A model generated the notes under the pieces. It ran no database searches. It saw only the letters and a program-made list of their open reading frames with translations, and was not told where the DNA came from. From Pedobacter miscanthi (GTDB taxonomy: Bacteria; Bacteroidota; Bacteroidia; Sphingobacteriales; Sphingobacteriaceae), in assembly GCF_003315595.1 (NCBI RefSeq), contig NZ_QNQU01000022.1, positions 1-64,000 of the forward strand: DNA of 64,000 nt. Reading direction: 5' to 3'. Shown in pieces: positions 1-8,352 of this stretch. The translations under genes were made by a program, and so were the position numbers. Position 1 is the first letter of the stretch. Each line of letters begins with the position of its first letter.

Positions 1-25
1 TAAATAGCTTAAGTTAATAGCATTG

Positions 26-116
26 GTGTCTCCACAGACCAGTATATTCAACCTTAGTTAGCTCATTTTTATTTTTTTTGCCGTGGTCTGTGTCCGCCGT
101 GGTCTGTGGAGACACA
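26..116. repeat. Inverted repeat in the opening intergenic stretch
   Basis: GTGTCTCCACAGACC near 27-41 recurs as its reverse complement at 102-116, and the ccgtggtctgtg motif is repeated between them. No gene is visible in 1-257. The stretch at 148-200 also carries a cacagat...atctgtgg type of palindromic spacer that recurs near 55,990 and 59,340. Confidence 0.6.
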
Positions 117-257
117 GACCGAGGAGTTATAGCAATAGAGATAAAAAACAGATACACATGGATTTCACCTGTGTGTATCCGTGTTCATCTGTGGTTAATT
201 ATATTACAGACGAGTCGTACACCATTTAATTTTCTGACCAATAAATCATAAATTGCC

Positions 258-1535
258 TTGATGAAAATCACCGAGTTTCAGTACCTCTTTAACGAACTTA
301 GAAACTGGCTTGCAGCTAAAGGCCTTGCCGGTAATGAACTCGTTTATGCTTATTTTTTTATCGGACTGGCCGGTGTTATTTTATTTCTCTTCATCACCAT
401 TTTTGTAACCAGGCAGGTTTTTATCGTGGTGGTAAAAAGTGCCAGAACCAAATCCGACTGGCAGAAAGCATTGTTCGAGTTTCGTGTTTTTAGGGCCATA
501 GCTTTAATATTTGGCGCTTATATCATTTACAATGTTGTGCCCTATCTTTTTATCTATTTTAAAAACTGGCATTTTTATGCTTTGATTTTTGCCAAAATAT
601 ACATGGTTTTGGCAGTAATGTTTGCCATAAATGCGTTTTTAAATGCAGTGGTTTCGATCATGGAAGCCTCAAAGAAATATGCCGATAAACCCATCAGAAG
701 TTATAAGCAGGTAGCCAAAATTGTATTTTATATTGTCGGTTTTGTACTTATCCTGTCGATTATTTTAGGCGAATCGCCGGTATATGTTTTCGGTGGTTTT
801 GGTGCCGTTACCGCAGTTTTCATATTGGTTTTCAGGGATCCGATTTTAGGTTTCGTAGCTTCAGTACAGATGAGTGCCATTGATCTGGTAAGGGTAGGCG
901 ACTGGATTACGGTTGAAAAATATGGTGCCGATGGCGAAGTAACCGAGATTAATTTAACCACAATTAAAGTACGAAACTGGGATAAAACGGTAACCATTGT
1001 GCCAAGTTATGCCATTGTAAGCGAATCGTTTAAAAACTGGCGTGCCATGGAAGAGAGCGAGGGCAGGCGGATTAAAAGGCATATTAACATTAAAATTTCC
1101 AGTATTAAATTCTGCGATGAGGAATTGATCGGAAGGTTACAGAGTATTGATTTTTTGAAAGATTACCTCAAAGAAACGCAAGCTTTTATTGAACGTTACA
1201 ATGCCGAAAATACCGTAAACCCCAACAACCTGGTTAATGGCCGCCACATGACCAACATTGGAACTTTTAGGGTTTATGCCGAAAAATACCTCGAAAGTAA
1301 TCCGCATATCAATAAAAATTTAACCTTTATGGTGCGCCAGTTGCAGGCTACAGAAAACGGACTGCCCATTGAGATTTATGTTTTTTCGAAAGAAAAAGGC
1401 TTAAAACGTTTTGAAGAAGTAGCAGCCGATATTTTTGACCATCTGCTGGCTGCAGTACCTTATTTCGACCTCGAGATTTTCCAAAGCCCAAGTGGAAGCG
1501 ATATGCGCAATTTTGTTAGGAGAGGAGATGATTAA
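258..1535 (+). CDS. MscS-family mechanosensitive channel, YbdG-like
   Basis: A 425-residue inner-membrane channel protein that should open under membrane tension during hypo-osmotic shock. Hydrophobic segments lie at about residues 29-50, 75-100, 105-130 and 152-170, followed by the pore-helix region (about 176-205) and the MscS beta domain (VGDWITVEKYGADGEV, about 213-230). The motif SFKNWRAMEESEGRRIKR matches the extended loop of E. coli YbdG (miniconductance type) rather than the short MscS, and the length agrees with YbdG (about 415). The gene stands alone, with a small hypothetical gene 20 bp downstream. The family is clear; the conductance class is inferred. Confidence 0.9.
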   Translation: MMKITEFQYLFNELRNWLAAKGLAGNELVYAYFFIGLAGVILFLFITIFVTRQVFIVVVKSARTKSDWQKALFEFRVFRAIALIFGAYIIYNVVPYLFIYFKNWHFYALIFAKIYMVLAVMFAINAFLNAVVSIMEASKKYADKPIRSYKQVAKIVFYIVGFVLILSIILGESPVYVFGGFGAVTAVFILVFRDPILGFVASVQMSAIDLVRVGDWITVEKYGADGEVTEINLTTIKVRNWDKTVTIVPSYAIVSESFKNWRAMEESEGRRIKRHINIKISSIKFCDEELIGRLQSIDFLKDYLKETQAFIERYNAENTVNPNNLVNGRHMTNIGTFRVYAEKYLESNPHINKNLTFMVRQLQATENGLPIEIYVFSKEKGLKRFEEVAADIFDHLLAAVPYFDLEIFQSPSGSDMRNFVRRGDD

Positions 1536-1555
1536 TAGCCTTATACTTATATGCC

Positions 1556-1909
1556 ATGGAAACAAAAATTGCAACCAATATCGATACTGATGTATTTTAT
1601 GCGGTAATTAACTTCTTAAAAGAAAATGGTTGGAAATTAACTGCCGAATACGACGAAAAACTTTTCGACAAAGGAGTTGATTTTGATTTTTACCGTTTCG
1701 AAAAAGACAGCGAAATGGTACTGATGGCTTGGAATAACTGGTTTGAAGGTGAAATTAAAGCATCTGCAAAAACACTAGATGAAATTGCCAAACATTTTAA
1801 ACTAATCTTAACCTTCGGTGCCCCCGAATATTTACATGATCCAGATTTAATCAGCACTATGAAAGGCCTGATCAAAATCAAGAAAGGAACTAATTGGTTT
1901 CGTAGTTGA
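1556..1909 (+). CDS. Conserved-looking small hypothetical protein
   Basis: A 117-residue soluble protein, acidic and aromatic-rich, with no signal peptide or membrane segment. It starts 20 bp after the mechanosensitive channel stop and may be cotranscribed with it. The pattern of alternating strands and helices (FDFYRFEKDSEMVLMAWNNW, then LDEIAKHFKL) looks like a compact alpha/beta fold. I do not recognise the family. Its codon use resembles the flanking genes, so it is probably a real gene. Confidence 0.65.
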   Translation: METKIATNIDTDVFYAVINFLKENGWKLTAEYDEKLFDKGVDFDFYRFEKDSEMVLMAWNNWFEGEIKASAKTLDEIAKHFKLILTFGAPEYLHDPDLISTMKGLIKIKKGTNWFRS

Positions 1910-1923
1910 TAATTATGTTTTAA

Positions 1924-2751
1924 TTATTCTTCATTTAAAAAAGTCAAAACTTTTTCGCAAACCTTAAATAACAGCGGTGGCAAAGTTTCGTTGGTATAAG
2001 GCTGCGAAGCACCATAAACATGGTTGGCCCCTTCAATTTTAACCAATCTACTGCCCGGGTTGGCTTCGGCCAGGGTTTGGGCCGTTTCGATAGGAACATT
2101 TACATCATCATCCCCATGGATAATTAACCATGGAATATTGATCCGCTTTGCAGCATCTATAATATTCAATGCAGCTGCATTTTCCTGCAAATCTTCCAAT
2201 AAAGTTATATTTAAAGGCATTTGCTCCTTGGTGCGGGCATTGGTAACGAAGATTTTTCCGGTTTTTTTCCACTCTGCTTCCTGTTCTTTTTTCCATAAAC
2301 TGTTAAAATCGGCAATGGCGCTCCAGGTAATCAGTTTGTTTATTCTTAAATCGTTTGCTGCTTCAATAATTGATAAACCACCACCACGGCTATGTCCAAT
2401 CAGGTTTACTTTGGTGCCGGTACCATAGGCCTGTTCGATGAAATCGAGTACGGCATTTAAATCAAAAAGTTCTTTCGATACGGTATTGCTGGCAAAAGCT
2501 TCCATATCGGTAACATCTTTGGGGTCATCAACAGGTACACCACTATGCGATAAATTAAACTTAACGTAACGGTAACCATTGCTGGCAAAATACCTGGCTA
2601 CTAAATTATGGGCACCCCAATCTTTAAAACCTTTAAAGCCGTGTACAAAAAGTATGATAGGCGTATTCGGGTTTTTTTCATCAAAAGTGATATCGCCGAT
2701 AATTAATTTTCCGTCTGAACCGCTGAGGCTAAAATTGCTTTGTGTAATCAT
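1924..2751 (-). CDS. Alpha/beta hydrolase (dienelactone hydrolase/esterase-like)
   Basis: A 275-residue cytoplasmic serine hydrolase. The oxyanion motif HGF lies at 37-39, the nucleophile elbow GHSRGG at 119-124 (Ser121), a likely acid residue in HGDDD at 212-216, and the catalytic His in GANH at 241-244. The spacing fits the complete alpha/beta-hydrolase fold. The substrate cannot be read from the sequence; relatives act on ester or peptide bonds. It is convergent with the upstream small gene, whose stop is only 15 bp away. Confidence 0.85.
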   Translation of the reverse strand: MITQSNFSLSGSDGKLIIGDITFDEKNPNTPIILFVHGFKGFKDWGAHNLVARYFASNGYRYVKFNLSHSGVPVDDPKDVTDMEAFASNTVSKELFDLNAVLDFIEQAYGTGTKVNLIGHSRGGGLSIIEAANDLRINKLITWSAIADFNSLWKKEQEAEWKKTGKIFVTNARTKEQMPLNITLLEDLQENAAALNIIDAAKRINIPWLIIHGDDDVNVPIETAQTLAEANPGSRLVKIEGANHVYGASQPYTNETLPPLLFKVCEKVLTFLNEE

Positions 2752-3059
2752 AATCTAAAAGGAATTGGTATAAAATATAAACCTACGAAATCAAATTTTG
2801 TTGTGTGGTTTTTAGTAGAGGTCGTCATTTCGGCTGTAGTGCAATCCAGAATGTTCAGGAGAGAAATCTATTTATTAAGCTGATGATATAGATTTCTCCG
2901 CTGCGGTCGAAATGACGTGTCTTTAAGAAGAAAACCGGTAATAGTAGCAGAGACCAATGTTACCTAAACCCGATTGGAGCGAGCACGAGTGCAACGAAGT
3001 AAAGCGAAAAGCGGGACTAACTCAAAAATGAAATGCAGGTTTTGCTTTTCAAAAAATAA
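2752..3059. repeat. Intergenic spacer with two dispersed repeats
   Basis: No gene is seen. Positions 2823-2925 hold an imperfect inverted repeat of the gtcat-ttcg...gagaaatctat type (a family also at 4,918, 21,681 and 50,546). Positions 2960-3028 (cccgattggagcgagcacgag...gcgggactaactcaaaaatg) resemble 16,208-16,290. Both families look like non-coding intergenic repeats. Confidence 0.6.
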
Positions 3060-3446
3060 TTAAACCATCTTTTTATAATAATACCAGGCCCAGCTGATAA
3101 AAAATACCTGAAAAGGCAACCTGGCCCATGCAATAAATGGTGTAACCAATATTTTTCCCAAAATGAACGGTGCTTTCTGGATCATGTAGATATGTGCAGG
3201 CATAAAAGCAATCAACATCAGGATAATTAACATTGCAGCAAGCCTTCTCGTCTTTTTAAATAGCAATAAAATACCAAAAATGATTTCCAGTACTCCCGAA
3301 ATGTAAATTAAAAAGCCCGGTGCAGGCAACCATTTGGGCATAATAACGTAGTATACTGCAGTGGATAAAAAGTGGTTACATCCGGCTAGAATGTAAAAGA
3401 AGGCATAGATCCAGAGAAAAATGGTATAAATTGGTTTGTTTTTCAT
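3060..3446 (-). CDS. DoxX-like four-helix membrane protein
   Basis: A 128-residue integral membrane protein with four hydrophobic helices. I chose the ATG at 3446 (MKNKPIYTIFLW). An upstream in-frame ATG at 3479 would add 11 residues and cannot be excluded. The pattern of helices with a GxLEIxxGxLLLFKKTRR stretch and a final membrane segment ending YYYKK is that of the DoxX/SURF4-like superfamily. No catalytic residues are visible, and the function is unknown. It is divergent from hemA, with about 135 bp between the two starts. Confidence 0.75.
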   Translation of the reverse strand: MKNKPIYTIFLWIYAFFYILAGCNHFLSTAVYYVIMPKWLPAPGFLIYISGVLEIIFGILLLFKKTRRLAAMLIILMLIAFMPAHIYMIQKAPFILGKILVTPFIAWARLPFQVFFISWAWYYYKKMV

Positions 3447-3544
3447 AATCAGTATATACGGGATTATCTGAATTGTCACTATTTAAAACCGTTCTAAATT
3501 GATGTAAATTACAGATTAATGACTGTGACATGCACCAAGCCTGT

Positions 3545-3552
3545 TACTTTTG
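3545..3552 (+). promoter_or_regulatory. Candidate -7 promoter element of hemA
   Basis: TACTTTTG matches the Bacteroidota -7 consensus TAnnTTTG, 29 bp before the hemA start codon. No good TTTG is seen about 19 bp upstream, so this is a single-element call. Confidence 0.45.
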
Positions 3553-3581
3553 TATCCCGATAATAGTTAATAACGGAGCAC

Positions 3582-4814
3582 TTGGAATATTTAAAAGTAA
3601 TAGCTTTTACGCATCACCACATCGACCTGAAATCTTTAGGGAAATTAGTTATTTGTGATCAAAGTCTAGATAGCAGGTTGAAGAATGTTCAGGCAGAGCT
3701 TCCCGTTAGCGAAATTTTCTATATCGGAACCTGTAACCGCGTTGAGTTTGTTTTTCTTACCAAAGAGAAAACCGACAAAGAATTTGTAACCAGATTTCTT
3801 ACCGTTTTGGATATGGGATTACCTCCGGAATTTATGGAGCGTTTTCTTGATAGTGTTTCGGTTTACGAAAATGAAGAAGCCTTTAACCATTTATTAAGAA
3901 CATCGTGCTCTTTAGAGAGTTTGGTGGTTGGCGAAAAGGAAATTCTTGCGCAAATCCGCAGGGCTTACGAAAACTGTCGCGAGGCAGGTTTTACCGGCGA
4001 TTACATGCGCATGATTATGGAGCGTGTGGTTAAAACAGCGAAAGAAGTTTATACACACACCAATATTTCGAAAAATCCCGTTTCTGTTGTTTCATTGGCT
4101 TACCGCAAGTTAAAAGAACTGAACATGTGCGGTAACTCGCGCATCCTCATTATCGGTGCCGGCGAAACCAACCAGAATATTGCAAAATACCTTAACAAGC
4201 ATAAATACTCAAACTTCTCGATTTTTAACCGTACACTTTCTAAAGCCGAAACATTGGCTGAAGAATTAAACGGAAAAGCTTATCCTTTAAGCGCACTCGA
4301 AGATTTTAACGAAGGTTTTGATGTAATTATTACCTGTACAGGTTCTACCGAAGCCATTATTACCGAAGAACTTTATGCCAAATTGCTAAACGGCGATACT
4401 GGCAAAAAAGTAATTGTCGATCTGGCCATTCCTAACGATGTTACCCCCGCTGTGATTCATAACAATCCGGTTCATTATATCGAAGTTGAATCGCTGAAAG
4501 AAGTGGCTCGTAAAAACATCCAGGAACGTTATAACGAACTGGTACATGCCGAAGAAATCATCAGCACTAACATTACCGAATTTTTCTCTGTTTTAAAACA
4601 ACGCCGTATCGAACTGGCCATGCAGGAAGTGCCAAGAAAGATTAAAGAAATCAAAAATACCGCCATTAATGGTGTATTTGCTGATGAAATTAGTCAGATG
4701 GACGAAGCCTCGCGTGAAGTTTTGGAACGCGTAATGAACTACATGGAGAAAAAATACATTAGCGTACCAATGGTAATGGCTAAAGAAATTCTGGTTAACC
4801 AATCTGAAGTTTAA
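3582..4814 (+). CDS. hemA: Glutamyl-tRNA reductase
   Basis: First committed enzyme of C5-pathway tetrapyrrole synthesis: it reduces glutamyl-tRNA to glutamate-1-semialdehyde with NADPH. It has 410 residues, normal for the family. The catalytic Cys is residue 51 in GTCNRVEF, the conserved VGEKEILAQIR follows at 116-126, and the NADPH-binding Rossmann glycines are in IGAGETNQN (191-199). A C-terminal dimerisation helix region is present. The start codon is TTG at 3582, with ACGGAG immediately upstream as a ribosome-binding site; no ATG fits the conserved N-terminus. It heads the hem cluster, and hemL, its metabolic partner, lies 3.5 kb downstream. Confidence 0.97.
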   Translation: MEYLKVIAFTHHHIDLKSLGKLVICDQSLDSRLKNVQAELPVSEIFYIGTCNRVEFVFLTKEKTDKEFVTRFLTVLDMGLPPEFMERFLDSVSVYENEEAFNHLLRTSCSLESLVVGEKEILAQIRRAYENCREAGFTGDYMRMIMERVVKTAKEVYTHTNISKNPVSVVSLAYRKLKELNMCGNSRILIIGAGETNQNIAKYLNKHKYSNFSIFNRTLSKAETLAEELNGKAYPLSALEDFNEGFDVIITCTGSTEAIITEELYAKLLNGDTGKKVIVDLAIPNDVTPAVIHNNPVHYIEVESLKEVARKNIQERYNELVHAEEIISTNITEFFSVLKQRRIELAMQEVPRKIKEIKNTAINGVFADEISQMDEASREVLERVMNYMEKKYISVPMVMAKEILVNQSEV

Positions 4815-5490
4815 CCGTAAAGATTCGCTGAGGGTAGGCGCAAAAAACACTAAGTTTAGTTTCTTTATTAATCTTTTTTCTGCATTTGCATTCCTGTCAT
4901 CCTTTTAATACAAGGCGTCATCTCGACTGTAGCGAAGCGGAATGGAGAGATCTATCTCGAAACAGATTTCTCGACTATTTAGTAATTCAAAATAATAAGT
5001 ATTTACCGGTCGTTTGCATTTCCGCCCAGCTAGGCCAAAGCACTACCTCGCCGTTCTGCTAAAATCCGGCCTAACAAATTTTTCGGGTTCCGCCGACCCA
5101 GCCACCCCACTGACTTTCAAAGAAAAGTTTTCAGCCGGCGTTTTATTAATAAACTGTTTATCTTTTTTATTTGCATTAATGAGCTCGGCAAGCCTCGGTT
5201 TTGGTTCTTTTTGACGCCAAAAAGAAGGAGCCCTTCGGCGGCGGCGAACCTGTACCGCTCTTTATCGGTAGCCGAGGCAAGACTGCGGCGTGAGGAAAAA
5301 AATTACATCATTAATAGTTACACGCGTCACTCAAAGATTCTTCGCTACGCTCAGAATTGACAAAATTTATCGCTTAATGTCACAGAAATCCTTTAAATTC
5401 TCCCTTCTGTAACCTCACTGTCTCATTTTTAAACAATTCATGGTATAAACCACTAATTAACTTAAATTTGCAGTTCATTTAACTTTAATA
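4815..5490. other. Long spacer between hemA and hemCD with repeats
   Basis: About 676 bp without a convincing gene. A dispersed gtcatctcgactgtagcgaa-type repeat lies at 4918-4978. The segment about 5010-5300 is noticeably more GC-rich than its surroundings and contains TTTTTGGTTCTTTTTGACG next to its partial complement ccaaaaagaa. A 66-codon open frame at 5014-5214 shows no protein-like features. This segment looks like a dispersed non-coding element or a decayed fragment. I cannot name it. Confidence 0.5.
5463..5470 (+). promoter_or_regulatory. Candidate -7 promoter element of hemCD
   Basis: TAAATTTG fits TAnnTTTG and lies 20 bp before the GTG start of the fused hemC-hemD gene. The -33 position is not well conserved. 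Confidence 0.4.
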
Positions 5491-7071
5491 GTGAAGAAAT
5501 TAACCATCGGAACACGCGGTAGCGACTTGGCTTTATGGCAGGCAAATCATATCAAAAATGAACTTGCGGCCATCGGAATTGAAGCAGAAATAAAAATCAT
5601 TAAAACACAGGGTGATAAAATCCTGAATTTAAGATTGGATAAACTGGAAGGCAAAGGCTTTTTTACTAAAGAACTGGAAGAAGAGCTTTTGGGTGGTACC
5701 ATCGATTTGGCAGTACATTGTCTTAAAGATTTACCAACCACACACCCTGAAGGATTAACCATTGCTGCTTTGCCGCCGCGCGAAGAAGCGAGTGAATATC
5801 TTTTGATTTTAAAGGATTGTGTTGATGTTTCGCAGAAACTTTCACTAAAAAAAGGTGCTATGGTGGGTACATCTTCCAACCGTCGTAAAGCCCAGTTGTT
5901 GGGTTTGCGTCCGGATTTGGAGGTGGAAGATTTGCGTGGGAACGTACCAACCCGTATCCAGAAACTCCGCGATGAAGATTACGATGCCATTTTAATTGCC
6001 AAAGCAGGTGTTAAACGTTTGAATCTTGATGTGAGCGATTTACATGTGGAGGAACTCGAAACTACGGAGTTTATTCCTGCACCGGCACAGGGCGCTCTGG
6101 CCATTCAGATCAGGGAAAATGATACTGAGCTTTTTGATGCACTTCAAAAACTTCATGATCCTGAAACTGCCGAAACAGTTAATGTTGAACGTAAAGTGTT
6201 AAATCTTTTCGAAGGTGGTTGCCACATGCCTCTAGGCTGTTATTGCAAAAAGGAAAACGGAAAATTCGAAATCTGGACATCAAAAGCAGAAACTGCCGAA
6301 GATTTTCCGGAGCGCTTGTTCTTACGTGCCGATACTACCGAAGGTTTGGCAGAGAAAATTGTGGCTAAGTTTAATGTAGAAAGAAAGAAACCGGCTAAGG
6401 TTTTCATCTCACGCGAAATTGGCGAACACAGTTATTTCCGCAGGGCTTTAGAAAATAATAATATAGAAATAGAAGGGCGTTCGCTAATCCGTACGTTCCC
6501 GATTGTAACGGTTTTAGATCAGTTTATTTTGAGGCATGTTGACTGGATTTTCTTCAGCAGCCGTAACAGTGTAGAATACTTTTTCAATTTAAAACCTGTA
6601 TTGCCAAAGAAAACCAAATTTGGTGTAGTAGGAAGAGGTTCAGAGGATGCATTGCGTAAATTTGGTCATGTTGCCGATTTCGTTGGTGCAAGTGGCGATA
6701 TCACCGAAGTAGCTGAAGATTTTGCAAAATTGGTAAGCGGTCAGCAGATATTATTTCCAAGGGCGCAGGATTCTTTGCAGTCAATTCAAAAATCGTTGCC
6801 AGCTGATGCTAAAATAATCGACCTGCCAATTTACGAAACCGTAATCGAAGAAGATATCGATCAAAGTTATGCCGATGTGCTGATTTTTACCAGTCCATCA
6901 AATGTAGATGCTTATTTCGCTGATAATTTATTGGAACCCGGTCAGCAGGTAATTGCCATCGGTAACTCTACAGGTAAAAAATTCGACGAAATGGGCGTTA
7001 AATATGCATTGCCTTATTCGCCTGATGAAATTGGATTGGCCGAAGCAGTGTTTGGGATAGAGATAAGGTAA
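5491..7071 (+). CDS. hemC-hemD: Fused hydroxymethylbilane synthase / uroporphyrinogen-III synthase
   Basis: A bifunctional 526-residue protein. Residues 1 to about 300 are hydroxymethylbilane synthase (HemC). The motifs are GTRGSDLALWQA near the N-terminus, HCLKDLPTT at 77-85 with the catalytic Asp80, RGNVPTR at 149-155, and the dipyrromethane-cofactor Cys244 in EGGCHMPLG. Residues about 303-526 are a HemD domain (FISREI, FFSSRNSVEYFF, FTSPSNVDAYF). Joining them would pass the unstable linear hydroxymethylbilane directly to the ring-closing enzyme. The start is GTG at 5491. The usual Ser of HSxKD reads Cys78. The reading frame is continuous through the junction, so this is not a frameshift artefact. 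Confidence 0.95.
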   Translation: MKKLTIGTRGSDLALWQANHIKNELAAIGIEAEIKIIKTQGDKILNLRLDKLEGKGFFTKELEEELLGGTIDLAVHCLKDLPTTHPEGLTIAALPPREEASEYLLILKDCVDVSQKLSLKKGAMVGTSSNRRKAQLLGLRPDLEVEDLRGNVPTRIQKLRDEDYDAILIAKAGVKRLNLDVSDLHVEELETTEFIPAPAQGALAIQIRENDTELFDALQKLHDPETAETVNVERKVLNLFEGGCHMPLGCYCKKENGKFEIWTSKAETAEDFPERLFLRADTTEGLAEKIVAKFNVERKKPAKVFISREIGEHSYFRRALENNNIEIEGRSLIRTFPIVTVLDQFILRHVDWIFFSSRNSVEYFFNLKPVLPKKTKFGVVGRGSEDALRKFGHVADFVGASGDITEVAEDFAKLVSGQQILFPRAQDSLQSIQKSLPADAKIIDLPIYETVIEEDIDQSYADVLIFTSPSNVDAYFADNLLEPGQQVIAIGNSTGKKFDEMGVKYALPYSPDEIGLAEAVFGIEIR

Positions 7072-7289
7072 GGTTGGAAGGCTGAGGGTAGGAAGGTTTA
7101 AGATAGAGTGATGAAAGGTTTAGGGATAAAGTTTAAGATATACCCGTCTTAATACTAAATATTCATCCTTACTACTTGATACTAAAATCTTGATACTCCA
7201 AGCAGAAATCCTCCAATCTGTGCCATCACCCCAAAAGAAAAATAAAACTCAAGTCTTGATACTTGATAATAAATACTTAATACTAAAAA
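7072..7289. repeat. Spacer with reiterated cttgatact motifs
   Basis: No gene. Short units of the ttgatact/ttaatact kind recur about seven times between 7138 and 7287. Similar gtatcaagta reiterations occur near 23,590-23,650, 28,545-28,570 and 48,380-48,430. Confidence 0.5.
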
Positions 7290-8258
7290 ATGTTAAACCG
7301 TCCGCGTAGATTAAGGAAAAACCCGTTGGTGAGAGAGCTGGTAGCCGAAACCCGGTTATCGAAAGATATGTTTGTGTACCCTTACTTTGTAGTGCCAGGC
7401 AATAACGTTACCCATGCCATTGATGCCATGCCAGGCGTAAACCATTATTCGGTTGATGCACTGGTGAAAGATGTAGAGACCGGAATAAAAAAGGGACTCA
7501 ACAAAATCATGCTTTTTGGTGTTGGTGACGAAAAGTCGGAAGATGCAAAATCAGCTTATCACGATCATTCCCTAGTTCCAACTGCGGTGCGCGAACTCAA
7601 AAAACAGTTCGGTGATGATTTATATGTTATTACCGATGTTTGCGTATGTTCTTACACTACCCACGGCCATTGCGGTATTTTAGAAAATGATTACGTTCAA
7701 AACGATAAAACGGTTGAGGTAATCGCTAAAATGGCTTTAACGCATGCCGAAGCTGGTGCCGATATGTTTGCCCCGTCTGACATGATGGATGGCCGTATCG
7801 AAGCCATGCGTAACCTGCTGGATGAAAATGGTTTTGTAAATGCGGCCATTATGAGCCACGCTACTAAATTTGCTTCTGCTTATTATGGCCCTTTTAGAGA
7901 GGCTGCAGATTGTGCACCAAGTAAAGGCGACAGAAAAGCTTATCAAATGGATTTCAGAAACCCGTTGGAGGCCTTACGTGAAGCAGCTTTAGATGAACAG
8001 GAAGGCGCTGATGTACTAATGGTGAAACCAGGTTTAGCTTATCTCGACATTATCCAGAGGTTAAAACAAGACACCAATCTGCCTATTGCAGTGTACAACG
8101 TATCGGGCGAGTATTCTATGGTTAAAGCTGCTGCCGAACGCGGATGGATTGACGAACAAAAAGTAGTAATGGAAACCATGCATGCCTTTGCCCGTGCCGG
8201 TGCGAGCATTATTACCACTTACCATATTAAAGATATTTTAAATAACAACTGGATGTAA
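7290..8258 (+). CDS. hemB: Porphobilinogen synthase (delta-aminolevulinic acid dehydratase)
   Basis: Condenses two 5-aminolevulinate molecules to porphobilinogen. It has 322 residues, the typical length. The Schiff-base lysines are Lys193 (SHATKFASAYYGPFR) and Lys246 (VLMVKPGLAYLD). The zinc ligands Cys118, Cys120 and Cys128 lie in DVCVCSYTTHGHCG, so this is the zinc-dependent type. It follows hemCD by 218 bp and precedes hemL in the same direction. Confidence 0.97.
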   Translation: MLNRPRRLRKNPLVRELVAETRLSKDMFVYPYFVVPGNNVTHAIDAMPGVNHYSVDALVKDVETGIKKGLNKIMLFGVGDEKSEDAKSAYHDHSLVPTAVRELKKQFGDDLYVITDVCVCSYTTHGHCGILENDYVQNDKTVEVIAKMALTHAEAGADMFAPSDMMDGRIEAMRNLLDENGFVNAAIMSHATKFASAYYGPFREAADCAPSKGDRKAYQMDFRNPLEALREAALDEQEGADVLMVKPGLAYLDIIQRLKQDTNLPIAVYNVSGEYSMVKAAAERGWIDEQKVVMETMHAFARAGASIITTYHIKDILNNNWM

Positions 8259-8261
8259 TTA

Positions 8262-8347
8262 AGCAGAAAGCTTAAAGCTGAAAGACCAAAGGCCAAGTTA
8301 GGCGATTGATTCTTTCTTTTAGCTTTAGTCTTTCTGCTTTTAGCTTA
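8262..8347. repeat. Inverted agcagaaag/ctttctgct spacer repeat
   Basis: agcagaaagcttaaagctga after hemB faces tttagtctttctgctttta before hemL, giving an imperfect stem. The same ctttagtctttctgcttt words recur at 27,880-27,945 and 33,050-33,085, so this is a dispersed spacer family. Confidence 0.5.
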
Positions 8348-8352
8348 ATAAA

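Noticed and set aside
5014..5214. 66-codon ORF between hemA and hemCD
   Set aside because: Proline/serine-rich translation with no conserved motif, and it lies in a segment that looks like a non-coding element.
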